The notes under the pieces were generated by a model. That model ran no database searches and was not told the origin of the DNA. It was given only the letters and a program-made list of their open reading frames with translations. DNA of 6,808 bases from Elusimicrobiota bacterium (GTDB lineage: Bacteria; Elusimicrobiota; Elusimicrobia; UBA1565; UBA9628): contig JAQUNT010000044.1 in the NCBI GenBank assembly GCA_028717525.1, forward strand, positions 1-6,808, read 5' to 3'. A program made the translations under genes and the position numbers. Positions 1 through 5,151 of the stretch are shown piece after piece. Each line of letters starts with the position of its first letter. Position 1 is the stretch's first letter.

Positions 1-1294
1 CCAGGTCGCCCAAGTGCTGGCTGACCACGATCTGCCGGTTCCAGCCCACGGCCACGGCGTTCTTGAGGTGCGCGCCCAAAGCGAGCACCGGACGGAGCTC
101 CCGCCCGGTGCGCAGGGGCAGCGGGGCCAGGCCCCGGGCCCGGCGCAGCACCAGCTGGCGGCCGCGCGCCAGGCGCACGATGGAGTCGTCCGCGTGCCGG
201 GCTATGGGCCGGTCGTTCATCAGGAAAGCGTCGGCCAGTCCCCGCAGGCGCGACTTGGCCTCGTCGTTGTCCTTGGCTATGGGCTCTTCGCTCAGGTTGC
301 CGCTCGTGGCCACCACCGGGAAGCCCAGCTCCTTCATGAGCAGATGGTGCAAAGGCGCGTAAGGCAGCAGCGCGCCCAGCCAGGGGTTTCCCGGCGCGAC
401 CTCCGCGCAGACCAGGGGGCGCTCGCGCAGGCGGCGCAGGAGCACGATGGGCGCGGCCGCGCTCTCCAGCCACTGCGACTCCAGCTCCGAGACCGCGCAG
501 GCTTGCCGGACGCTGTCCAGGTCCGGGAACATCACCGCGAAAGGCTTCTCGCTGCGGCGCTTGCGCTCCCGCAGCAGCTTGACCGCCTCGGCGCTGCGCG
601 CGTCGCAGAGGAGCAGGAAGCCGCCGATCCCCTTCAAGGCAACGACCTTGCCCTGCCGGAGCAGCTCGGCGGCCCAAGGCAGGGCCGCGGCCCCGCCGGT
701 CCTCTTCTCCCCCTCCTCGAGCCAGAGCCGGGGCCCGCAAGCCGGACAGGCTATGGGCTGGGCGTGGAAGCGGCGGTCCGCGGGGTCCTCGTATTCGGCG
801 CGGCAGGCCGGGCACATCGGAAAGCCGGCCATCGTGGTGTTGGGCCGGTCGTAAGGGATGCCGGTGATGATGGTGAAGCGCGGCCCGCAGGCGGTGCAGT
901 TGGTGAACGCGTAGCCGAAGCGGCGCTCCCGGGCCGAGGACAGCTCGGCCAGGCAGTCCGGGCAGGCCGCCAGATCGGGCAGGACCCAGGCCGAAGGCGC
1001 GGCCGCGCCTTCGCTCTTCTTGATCTGGAAGTCCGAAAATCCCGCCGGTTCGAGCCAGACCGACTCGACGGCCGCTATCACCGCGGCCGGGGGCTTCTCG
1101 GCCGCGACGCGCCGCGAGAAGCGCTCCAGCCAGGACTGCTCACCGTCCACTTCGATGACCACGCCCAGGGGGCCGTTGAGCACCCAACCTTTGAGGCCCA
1201 GCTCCATGGCCAGGCGGAACACGAAGGGCCGGAAGCCCACGCCCTGCACCGCGCCGAAGACGGAGAGGCGCAGACGGCGGAGCTGGGAGGCCAC
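1..1294 (-). CDS. hypF: HypF carbamoyltransferase, [NiFe]-hydrogenase maturation (N-terminal 431 residues; cut by window edge)
   Basis: HypF uses carbamoyl phosphate and ATP to carbamoylate the C-terminal cysteine of HypE, the first step in making the CN ligands of the [NiFe] hydrogenase active site in the cytoplasm. The reverse-strand translation shows the family's domain order. An acylphosphatase domain (about 8-95) carries VQGVGFRPF with Arg22 and Asn40. A zinc-finger region follows with four CxxC pairs (Cys111/114, 133/136, 161/164, 183/186), including NCTACGPRFTI. A YrdC-like domain (about 205-390) has KGIGGFLL, KRRSEKPFAVM, TSGNLSEEPIA and HADDSIVR. The Kae1-like domain begins at LALGAHLKNAV (about 404). 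Family members are usually near 750 residues, so roughly 40% lies beyond the left edge. The GTG at 1294 is the only possible start: the frame has a stop 14 codons upstream and no other start codon between. It lies one base after the ispH stop and has no clear ribosome binding site, so translation is probably coupled to ispH. No frameshift is seen. Identity is near certain. Confidence 0.96.
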   Translation of the reverse strand, partial: MASQLRRLRLSVFGAVQGVGFRPFVFRLAMELGLKGWVLNGPLGVVIEVDGEQSWLERFSRRVAAEKPPAAVIAAVESVWLEPAGFSDFQIKKSEGAAAPSAWVLPDLAACPDCLAELSSARERRFGYAFTNCTACGPRFTIITGIPYDRPNTTMAGFPMCPACRAEYEDPADRRFHAQPIACPACGPRLWLEEGEKRTGGAAALPWAAELLRQGKVVALKGIGGFLLLCDARSAEAVKLLRERKRRSEKPFAVMFPDLDSVRQACAVSELESQWLESAAAPIVLLRRLRERPLVCAEVAPGNPWLGALLPYAPLHHLLMKELGFPVVATSGNLSEEPIAKDNDEAKSRLRGLADAFLMNDRPIARHADDSIVRLARGRQLVLRRARGLAPLPLRTGRELRPVLALGAHLKNAVAVGWNRQIVVSQHLGDL

Positions 1295-1295
1295 T

Positions 1296-2150
1296 TCAGC
1301 CCAGGCGGCGCAGCGCCGAGACGATCTCCCGGATCAATGAATCCGGGGCCGAGGCGCCGGCGGTCACGCCGACGCGGCGCGCGGACTCGACCAAAGCCGC
1401 GTCGAGGTCGGCGGCGGACTCGGCGAACAGGGTCTGGGGGCAGAGCCTGCGGCAGATCGCGGCCAAGCGCGCGGTGTTGGCGGACTTCTTGGAGCCCACC
1501 ACCACCATGAGGTCCGCGGAGCGGCAGAGCTCCACGGTCTCGCGCTGACGGTCGCGGCTGGGCTTGCAGATGGTGTCGGAGACGACGACGTTCTTGGATC
1601 TGCTCTTGATGACCTCTACCGTCTTGCGAAAGACATCCTCTTCCTGCGTGGTCTGCGCCACCACGCTGACCTTGTCGAAATCCGGGAGCTTCTCGGCCTC
1701 CTCGGGGCCGGAGACCACGAAGACGCGCTCCTTGGCGTAGCCCACCAGTCCTATGACCTCGGCATGGCCCGCGTCGCCTACGATGACCGTGTCATAGCCC
1801 TGCGCCGCGTACCGGCTCACCGCGTTCTGGGCCTTCTTGACCAAAGGGCAGGTGGCGTCCACCACGGACAGACCGAGCCCGCGCGCTTGGGTTTCGACTT
1901 CGGGCGTCACGCCGTGAGCGCGCAGGACCAGGACGCCGGACTTGCCCTTGAGCTCGTCGAGGCTCTCCACGGCGCGGATACCTTCGGCCTCCAGGCCGGA
2001 CAGCACTTGGCCGTTGTGCACCAAAGGCCCCAAGGTGAAGACCGGGCCCTGGCCGCCTTCGGCCAGCTTGCGCACCCGCTCCAAAGCCTTCTTCACGCCC
2101 GGGCAGAACCCGGCCGATTTCGCCAAGATGATCTCGCGCGCTTTCTCCAC
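1296..2150 (-). CDS. ispH: 4-hydroxy-3-methylbut-2-enyl diphosphate reductase (IspH/LytB)
   Basis: IspH is the last enzyme of the MEP pathway. It reduces HMBPP to IPP and DMAPP with a [4Fe-4S] cluster in the cytoplasm. The 284-residue product has the usual length and all three cluster cysteines: Cys16 in GFCPGVKKAL, Cys101 in DATCPLV and Cys195 in DTIC. It also has the substrate-binding motifs LGPLVHN (His45), RAHG (His79), GHAEVIG (His129, Glu131), QTT (167-169), GSKKSANT (219-226) and TAGASAPD (263-270). The E. coli motif corresponding to GSKKSANT reads SSN at the substrate site; here the middle Ser is Ala, while the flanking Ser and Asn remain. The start is taken as GTG at 2150, because the frame further upstream runs antisense through the neighbouring gene and family members begin only a few residues before the IILAK strand. 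A perfect TATAAT ends six bases before this GTG, so the mRNA may be leaderless. The gene is followed by hypF with a one-base gap. Confidence 0.97.
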   Translation of the reverse strand: MEKAREIILAKSAGFCPGVKKALERVRKLAEGGQGPVFTLGPLVHNGQVLSGLEAEGIRAVESLDELKGKSGVLVLRAHGVTPEVETQARGLGLSVVDATCPLVKKAQNAVSRYAAQGYDTVIVGDAGHAEVIGLVGYAKERVFVVSGPEEAEKLPDFDKVSVVAQTTQEEDVFRKTVEVIKSRSKNVVVSDTICKPSRDRQRETVELCRSADLMVVVGSKKSANTARLAAICRRLCPQTLFAESAADLDAALVESARRVGVTAGASAPDSLIREIVSALRRLG

Positions 2151-2156
2151 AGCATG

Positions 2157-2165
2157 ATTATAACA
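2157..2165 (-). promoter_or_regulatory. Extended -10 promoter of ispH-hypF
   Basis: Read on the minus strand this is TGTTATAAT, a perfect extended -10 (TGn + TATAAT). No TTGACA-like -35 is visible 16-18 bp upstream, as is common for extended -10 promoters. The last T is at 2157, so transcription is expected to start around 2151-2149, on or next to the GTG at 2150. That leaves no room for a Shine-Dalgarno site and implies a leaderless message. The promoter call is inferred from consensus match and position only. Confidence 0.7.
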
Positions 2166-2185
2166 AAGCGCCTCCCTGCCGCCTG

Positions 2186-2194
2186 TGCTATGAT
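2186..2194 (+). promoter_or_regulatory. Extended -10 promoter of the unknown gene at 2202
   Basis: The sequence TGCTATGAT matches the extended -10 consensus (TGn + TATAAT) in all but one position of the hexamer. No good -35 lies upstream. Transcription would start near 2200-2202, at the GTG proposed as the start of the downstream gene. The two ATG codons at 2190 and 2193 lie inside this element and would not be transcribed from it. It faces away from the ispH promoter, and the two -10 hexamers are 26 bp apart. Confidence 0.55.
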
Positions 2195-2201
2195 GAAAGC
2201 C

Positions 2202-2873
2202 GTGGGCAAGTGGAAATACCTTGCGGCGGCCGCGCTCGCCGGGCTCGCGGCCAAGCTGGCCCTGACCGTTCATGCGCGTTTCGAGCGCGCCCAGGCCGCG
2301 CGCCGGGCCGCGCCTTCCGCGGCCGACGAGCTCCGGAGCATCGGTCGAGTCGAGGCCGAGGCGAAGTCGTGCTGGGAGCTCAACCGGGGCCTGGTCGCCA
2401 AGTACCGCCCGGTCCTGAACCAGTACTGGCGCCAGCACGCGGAGCTGCGCCAGGAGGCGCCGAAGCGCTTCGATTGGCTGCTGGCGGGCGTCGACGCGAT
2501 GGAGAACAGGACCGAGGAGCGGCTCGACAAGGTCGTCGCCAAGCTCGAGGCGGACCGGGCCGCGGACATGCCCCTGGAGCGATATGTGCGCTTGATGGCC
2601 ATCGCCCGGGCCTTCCGCCAACTGGAGCGCTGCTGGATCGCGGCCGGCCTGCGGGCCGGCACCGTGGAGGAGTTCGTGTACGCGGAACACCGGGCCCAGG
2701 TCCTGGGCCCGCAGTGGTCCGTGCCCTTGAGCCGGGAGAAGGCCCGCTACTACGCGCTGAAGATCCACCTCAAGGAGCTGGAAGACTACGCGCGCGGCAA
2801 GGGCATCGAGCTCAGGGTCCCGGAGACCATCGACTGTCCCTGGGTCCCCAAAACGAAAGACGCTAAGCCTTGA
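2202..2873 (+). CDS. Membrane-anchored helical protein of unknown function
   Basis: I do not recognise this 223-residue protein. It has a short basic N-terminus and a single hydrophobic Ala/Leu-rich segment (about residues 4-23, KYLAAAALAGLAAKLALTV), which reads as a signal anchor or uncleaved signal peptide. No lipobox Cys follows. The rest is charged, Arg/Glu/Ala-rich and predicted mostly helical, with coiled-coil-like stretches at about 30-60 and 85-125. Three cysteines (57, 144, 212) and several Trp/Tyr residues are scattered through it. No catalytic motif is visible. The likely location is the cell envelope with the C-terminal part outside the membrane. The start is uncertain: ATG at 2190 or 2193 would add 4 or 3 residues, but both sit inside the putative -10 box and none of the candidates has a Shine-Dalgarno site, so I prefer GTG 2202. 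The long high-GC frame runs in step with neighbouring codon use. The 3' end overlaps the convergent M20 gene by 11 bp. It shares only a divergent promoter region with ispH. Confidence 0.72.
   Translation: MGKWKYLAAAALAGLAAKLALTVHARFERAQAARRAAPSAADELRSIGRVEAEAKSCWELNRGLVAKYRPVLNQYWRQHAELRQEAPKRFDWLLAGVDAMENRTEERLDKVVAKLEADRAADMPLERYVRLMAIARAFRQLERCWIAAGLRAGTVEEFVYAEHRAQVLGPQWSVPLSREKARYYALKIHLKELEDYARGKGIELRVPETIDCPWVPKTKDAKP
2643..2660. repeat. Inverted repeat, 7-bp arms with 4-nt loop, inside the unknown gene
   Basis: GCCGGCC at 2643-2649 pairs perfectly with GGCCGGC at 2654-2660 around the loop TGCG. It is all G+C in the stem and lacks a following T-tract. Such stems arise readily by chance in GC-rich coding DNA, so function is doubtful. 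Confidence 0.4.
2691..2711. repeat. Inverted repeat, perfect 9-bp arms with 3-nt loop, inside the unknown gene
   Basis: CGGGCCCAG at 2691-2699 is followed by the loop GTC and the exact complement CTGGGCCCG at 2703-2711. It is the strongest hairpin I found in the window. It lies within the coding sequence about 160 bp before the stop, with no T-tract on either strand, so it does not look like a canonical intrinsic terminator. Confidence 0.5.
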
Positions 2874-4095
2874 TCTTGAGCGCGGTCAGGGCGCAGACCT
2901 TGGCGTCGCCGATGAGGTTGTCCAGGATGCAGTACTCGTTGGGCTGGTGCGCGGTCTCGTCGAGCTTGGCCGAGACCACGGCGGGCAGGCCCAGCTTGCG
3001 GAACACCGCGGCCACGGTGCCGCCGCCGATGCCCATGGTCTTGGCCTTGACCCCGTGGACCTCCTTGATGGCCTCGCTGATGAGCGTGACCACCTCGGCG
3101 TCCGGGGAGGTGGGCGGCGCGGCCTCGGAGCGCTGCATGTTCTCGAAGCTGATCTTGACCCCGTACTGCTTCTCCACGCCCTTGGCCAGCGTCTTGATCT
3201 CCGCCTCCACTTCCTTGAGCTTGTACTGGGGCAGGACCCGGCAGTCGTAGTAGAACACGTCCTCGCCCGGCAGGGTGTTGATGTTGGGGACGTTGTTCTC
3301 CTTCTTGGTCGGCTCGAAGGTGCTCATGGGCGGGCAGTAGAGCTTGTCCTTCTTGTCGAACTTCTTATAGAGGCTCTGCATGCGGATGGCCAGGTCGCAG
3401 GCGGCCTTGAAGGCGTTGCGGCCCTGGTCGGGCATGGAGGCGTGGCACTGCTTGCCCCGGGTGGTGATCTTGAGCCACCAGAGGGACTTCTCCGCCACCT
3501 CCACCATGGAGCCGTCGGACTCGCCGCCGTCCGGGACCAGGAACATGTCCTCCTTGCCGAAGACCTCGGGGTGCTCCTTGGCCAGCCAGATGGCGCCGAA
3601 GTCGGAGCCGGTCTCCTCGTCGGCCGCGAAGAGCAGGGCGAGGTCCACGGGCGGCCGATAGCCGCAGTCCATCATGGCCTTGGCCACGAGCAGGCTGGCC
3701 ACCAGGGCCTGCTGGTTGTCCTCCACGCCGCGGCCGTAGAGCTTGCCGTCCTCGACGTGCAGAGTGTAGGGGTCGGTCTTCCAGAGCTTGCGCTCGCCCG
3801 GGGGCACCACGTCCGTGTGCGACATGATCCAGAGGGTCTTCTTCGAGCTCTGGCCCTTCCAGCGCGCCACGATGTTGGGCCGGATGCTCATCTTGGCCTT
3901 AGGGTCCGGCGCGTTGTACCAGGTGATCTCGTCGAACTTGAGCTTGCGCAGCTCCTCGTCGAGCCACTTGGCCTTGTCGTGCTCGCCCTCGCCGCCGCTG
4001 CAGGGCGCGATGGCCGGAATCGCGGTCAGGCCCCTCTGCAACTCCACGGCGTAGTCCCGGTAGCTCTCGATCTTCCGCAGAATCTGTTCTTTCAT
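2863..4095 (-). CDS. M20 family zinc metallopeptidase/deacylase (ArgE/DapE/dipeptidase-like)
   Basis: M20 enzymes hydrolyse amide bonds in peptides or N-acyl amino acids using two metal ions in the cytoplasm. The 410-residue product carries the full ligand set: His93 and Asp95 in SHTDVVPPG, bridging Asp126 in GRGVEDNQQ, the catalytic and ligand glutamates 160-161 in ADEETGSD, Asp189 in VPDGGESDG and His383 in DETAHQPNEY. The inserted dimerisation (lid) domain spans about 200-320 and contains His218 in QCHASMPDQGRNAF, placed where M20 lid-domain histidines reach the partner active site. The GVEDN form of the bridging-Asp motif resembles the archaeal/bacterial M20 subgroup often mislabelled as succinyl-diaminopimelate desuccinylase or diaminopimelate aminotransferase. 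The true substrate cannot be read from sequence, so I give no symbol. The ATG at 4095 has a good ribosome binding site (AGGGGG, 5-nt spacing). No signal peptide is seen. The 3' end overlaps the unknown gene by 11 bp. It is monocistronic within the window. Confidence 0.92.
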   Translation of the reverse strand: MKEQILRKIESYRDYAVELQRGLTAIPAIAPCSGGEGEHDKAKWLDEELRKLKFDEITWYNAPDPKAKMSIRPNIVARWKGQSSKKTLWIMSHTDVVPPGERKLWKTDPYTLHVEDGKLYGRGVEDNQQALVASLLVAKAMMDCGYRPPVDLALLFAADEETGSDFGAIWLAKEHPEVFGKEDMFLVPDGGESDGSMVEVAEKSLWWLKITTRGKQCHASMPDQGRNAFKAACDLAIRMQSLYKKFDKKDKLYCPPMSTFEPTKKENNVPNINTLPGEDVFYYDCRVLPQYKLKEVEAEIKTLAKGVEKQYGVKISFENMQRSEAAPPTSPDAEVVTLISEAIKEVHGVKAKTMGIGGGTVAAVFRKLGLPAVVSAKLDETAHQPNEYCILDNLIGDAKVCALTALKIKA

Positions 4096-4100
4096 GGAAA

Positions 4101-4106
4101 CCCCCT
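4101..4106 (-). promoter_or_regulatory. Ribosome binding site of the M20 gene
   Basis: On the minus strand AGGGGG lies five bases before the ATG at 4095 and matches the Shine-Dalgarno core in five of six positions. It supports that start. It contrasts with ispH, hypF, the unknown gene and the glycosyltransferase gene, which lack such a site. Confidence 0.6.
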
Positions 4107-4124
4107 AGCGCGTGCTAGTCTAGC
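4105..4124. repeat. Three-part CTAGC/GCTAG inverted repeat, possible operator
   Basis: CTAGC (4105-4109), GCTAG (4114-4118) and CTAGC (4120-4124) alternate in orientation, separated by GCGT and by a single T. The outer-right pair forms an 11-bp palindrome with one central base, and the left pair a 14-bp palindrome with a 4-bp centre. CTAG is generally under-represented in bacterial DNA, so three copies in 20 bp stand out. The block overlaps the putative -10 of the M20 gene and reaches its ribosome binding site, a typical operator position. A binding protein is not identifiable. Confidence 0.45.
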
Positions 4125-4125
4125 A
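4117..4125 (-). promoter_or_regulatory. Putative extended -10 promoter of the M20 gene
   Basis: On the minus strand the sequence is TGCTAGACT, an extended -10 with four of six hexamer matches. A weak TTTTCC lies 17 bp upstream in the -35 position. The expected start near 4110 would leave a leader of about 15 nt that includes the AGGGGG ribosome binding site. The element is embedded in the CTAGC/GCTAG repeat. Confidence 0.4.
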
Positions 4126-4150
4126 GATTCGGGCGGCGCGGAAAATAAGC

Positions 4151-4156
4151 GATAAT
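4151..4156 (+). promoter_or_regulatory. Putative -10 element of the glycosyltransferase-phosphoesterase pair
   Basis: GATAAT sits in the only AT-rich patch of the divergent gap, with five of six matches to TATAAT. The -35 region has only TTCGGG at 17-bp spacing, which is weak. Transcription would start near 4163, giving a leader of about 8 nt with no Shine-Dalgarno site before the ATG at 4171. Confidence 0.4.
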
Positions 4157-4170
4157 ACCAGCCCCTGCCC

Positions 4171-5151
4171 ATGAGATTCCTCATCCTGGCCCTGGACAAT
4201 CTCGGCGACGCGGTCATGGCCACGGCCGCGGCCCGCGCGCTCAAGGCGCACGACCCGTCGGCCGAGGTCGGGCTCTGGACCAAGGCTTATTCCGCGCGCG
4301 CCTTGGCCGGGGCGCCCGACCTCGACTTCCTGCACGCCAGCGACCCGTTCTGGGACGCGGCGCCAGGAGCGGAAAGAGGAAGTCTCGGCGGATTCCTTGC
4401 CGCGCTGCACGGGGTCCGCCGGCGGAGATACGACGCGGCCTTCGTCCTGGGCACGGAATGGCGCCGCGCTCTGTGCGCCCGGCTCTGCGGGGCCCCAGAG
4501 CGCGTCGGCTACGCCGTGCGCAAGAGCGGGCCGTTTCTGACCACGGCCGTGCCCTGGTCCGAGCACGGCCCGCACACCATCGACGACCATCTGACCTTGG
4601 TGGAGCGCCATCTCGAAGTGAAGCTCGACCGCAAGGCCTGCGCCCCCAGGCTCGGGCTCTCGGACCAGGAGGCCCGCCTGCGCGATCCGGCGCGCGCGCG
4701 CCTGGCCGGAGCGCCCGTGGTGGTCCTGCATCCCTTCTCCGGCAACCCGTTGCGGCGCTGGCCCCTGCCCAACTGCTGCGCGCTCATCGAGGAGCTCTCC
4801 TCCCGGGACCCGAAGCTCCGCTTCGTCCTCTTCATCGGCCCGGCGGACGAGGCCCTGGTGGACCGCGGAGCCGCCGCCCTTACGCGCGACAACGTCTGGC
4901 TGCCCTTTGACCAGTCCATCGCCAACATGAAGGCCGTGCTGAGCCTGGCCCGGCTCTTCATCGGCACGGACTCCGGGCCGGGGCACATCGCGGCCGGCCT
5001 GGGCGTGCCGGTGCTCAGCCTCGCGGGCCCGCATTCCGAGGTGGAGCGCCACCGGCCTTGGGGCCAAGGCCCGGTGCGCCTGCTCAGGACCGCTTCCTTG
5101 GAGGACCTCTCCGGGGCCGAAGCGGCCGACGCGGCGCAAGGACTGCTCTGA
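4171..5151 (+). CDS. GT9 family glycosyltransferase, ADP-heptose:LPS heptosyltransferase-like
   Basis: GT9 enzymes (WaaC/WaaF/WaaQ type) move heptose from ADP-heptose onto the lipopolysaccharide core at the cytoplasmic face of the inner membrane. The 326-residue product has the usual length and two-lobed GT-B layout. The N-lobe opens with LALDNLGDAVMATAA (Asp13 in the acceptor-side LGD motif). A linker follows at about 165-185. The C-lobe has the strand VVVLHPFSGNPLRRWP (183-198), which stands in place of the common HPG...K.WP motif. The family signature GTDSGPGHIAAGLGVP is at 265-280, followed by LSLAGP. HPFS in place of the usual HPG is a mild deviation. The ATG at 4171 gives the standard M-[KR]-x-L-I-L start. 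The gene lies just upstream of, and overlaps by one base, the phosphoesterase gene, suggesting a coupled envelope operon. The exact sugar and acceptor are unknown, so no waa symbol is assigned. Confidence 0.9.
   Translation: MRFLILALDNLGDAVMATAAARALKAHDPSAEVGLWTKAYSARALAGAPDLDFLHASDPFWDAAPGAERGSLGGFLAALHGVRRRRYDAAFVLGTEWRRALCARLCGAPERVGYAVRKSGPFLTTAVPWSEHGPHTIDDHLTLVERHLEVKLDRKACAPRLGLSDQEARLRDPARARLAGAPVVVLHPFSGNPLRRWPLPNCCALIEELSSRDPKLRFVLFIGPADEALVDRGAAALTRDNVWLPFDQSIANMKAVLSLARLFIGTDSGPGHIAAGLGVPVLSLAGPHSEVERHRPWGQGPVRLLRTASLEDLSGAEAADAAQGLL
5138..5142 (+). promoter_or_regulatory. Ribosome binding site of the phosphoesterase gene
   Basis: AAGGA lies eight bases before the ATG at 5151, inside the end of the glycosyltransferase gene. 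It favours that start over the second in-frame ATG at 5160. The stop and start overlap as TGATG. Confidence 0.5.

Noticed and set aside
14..1510. Long plus-strand open frame antisense to hypF and ispH
   Set aside because: Its translation is a low-complexity Arg/Gly/Ala/Pro mixture without motifs, while the opposite strand encodes clear HypF and IspH domains. High GC makes antisense frames long.
1764..2189. Upstream extension of the unknown gene's frame into ispH
   Set aside because: The extension is antisense to conserved IspH motifs, and the hydrophobic anchor would become internal.
2151..2768. Upstream extension of the ispH frame to a start at 2768
   Set aside because: The added 206 residues have no IspH homology, are antisense to the unknown gene, and would place the normal IspH N-terminus mid-protein. 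A perfect -10 box lies inside the extension.
2947..4155. Plus-strand frame antisense to the M20 gene
   Set aside because: It is a Gly/Leu/His/Val-rich shadow, whereas the minus strand has all M20 metal ligands and a ribosome binding site.
4120..5139. Minus-strand frame antisense to the glycosyltransferase
   Set aside because: It has no recognisable motifs, and the plus strand carries the full GT9 signature.
5058..5150. Earlier start for the phosphoesterase at 5058
   Set aside because: It would add 31 Arg/Gly-rich residues before the first membrane helix and overlap the glycosyltransferase deeply. ATG 5151 has AAGGA upstream and the common TGATG overlap.
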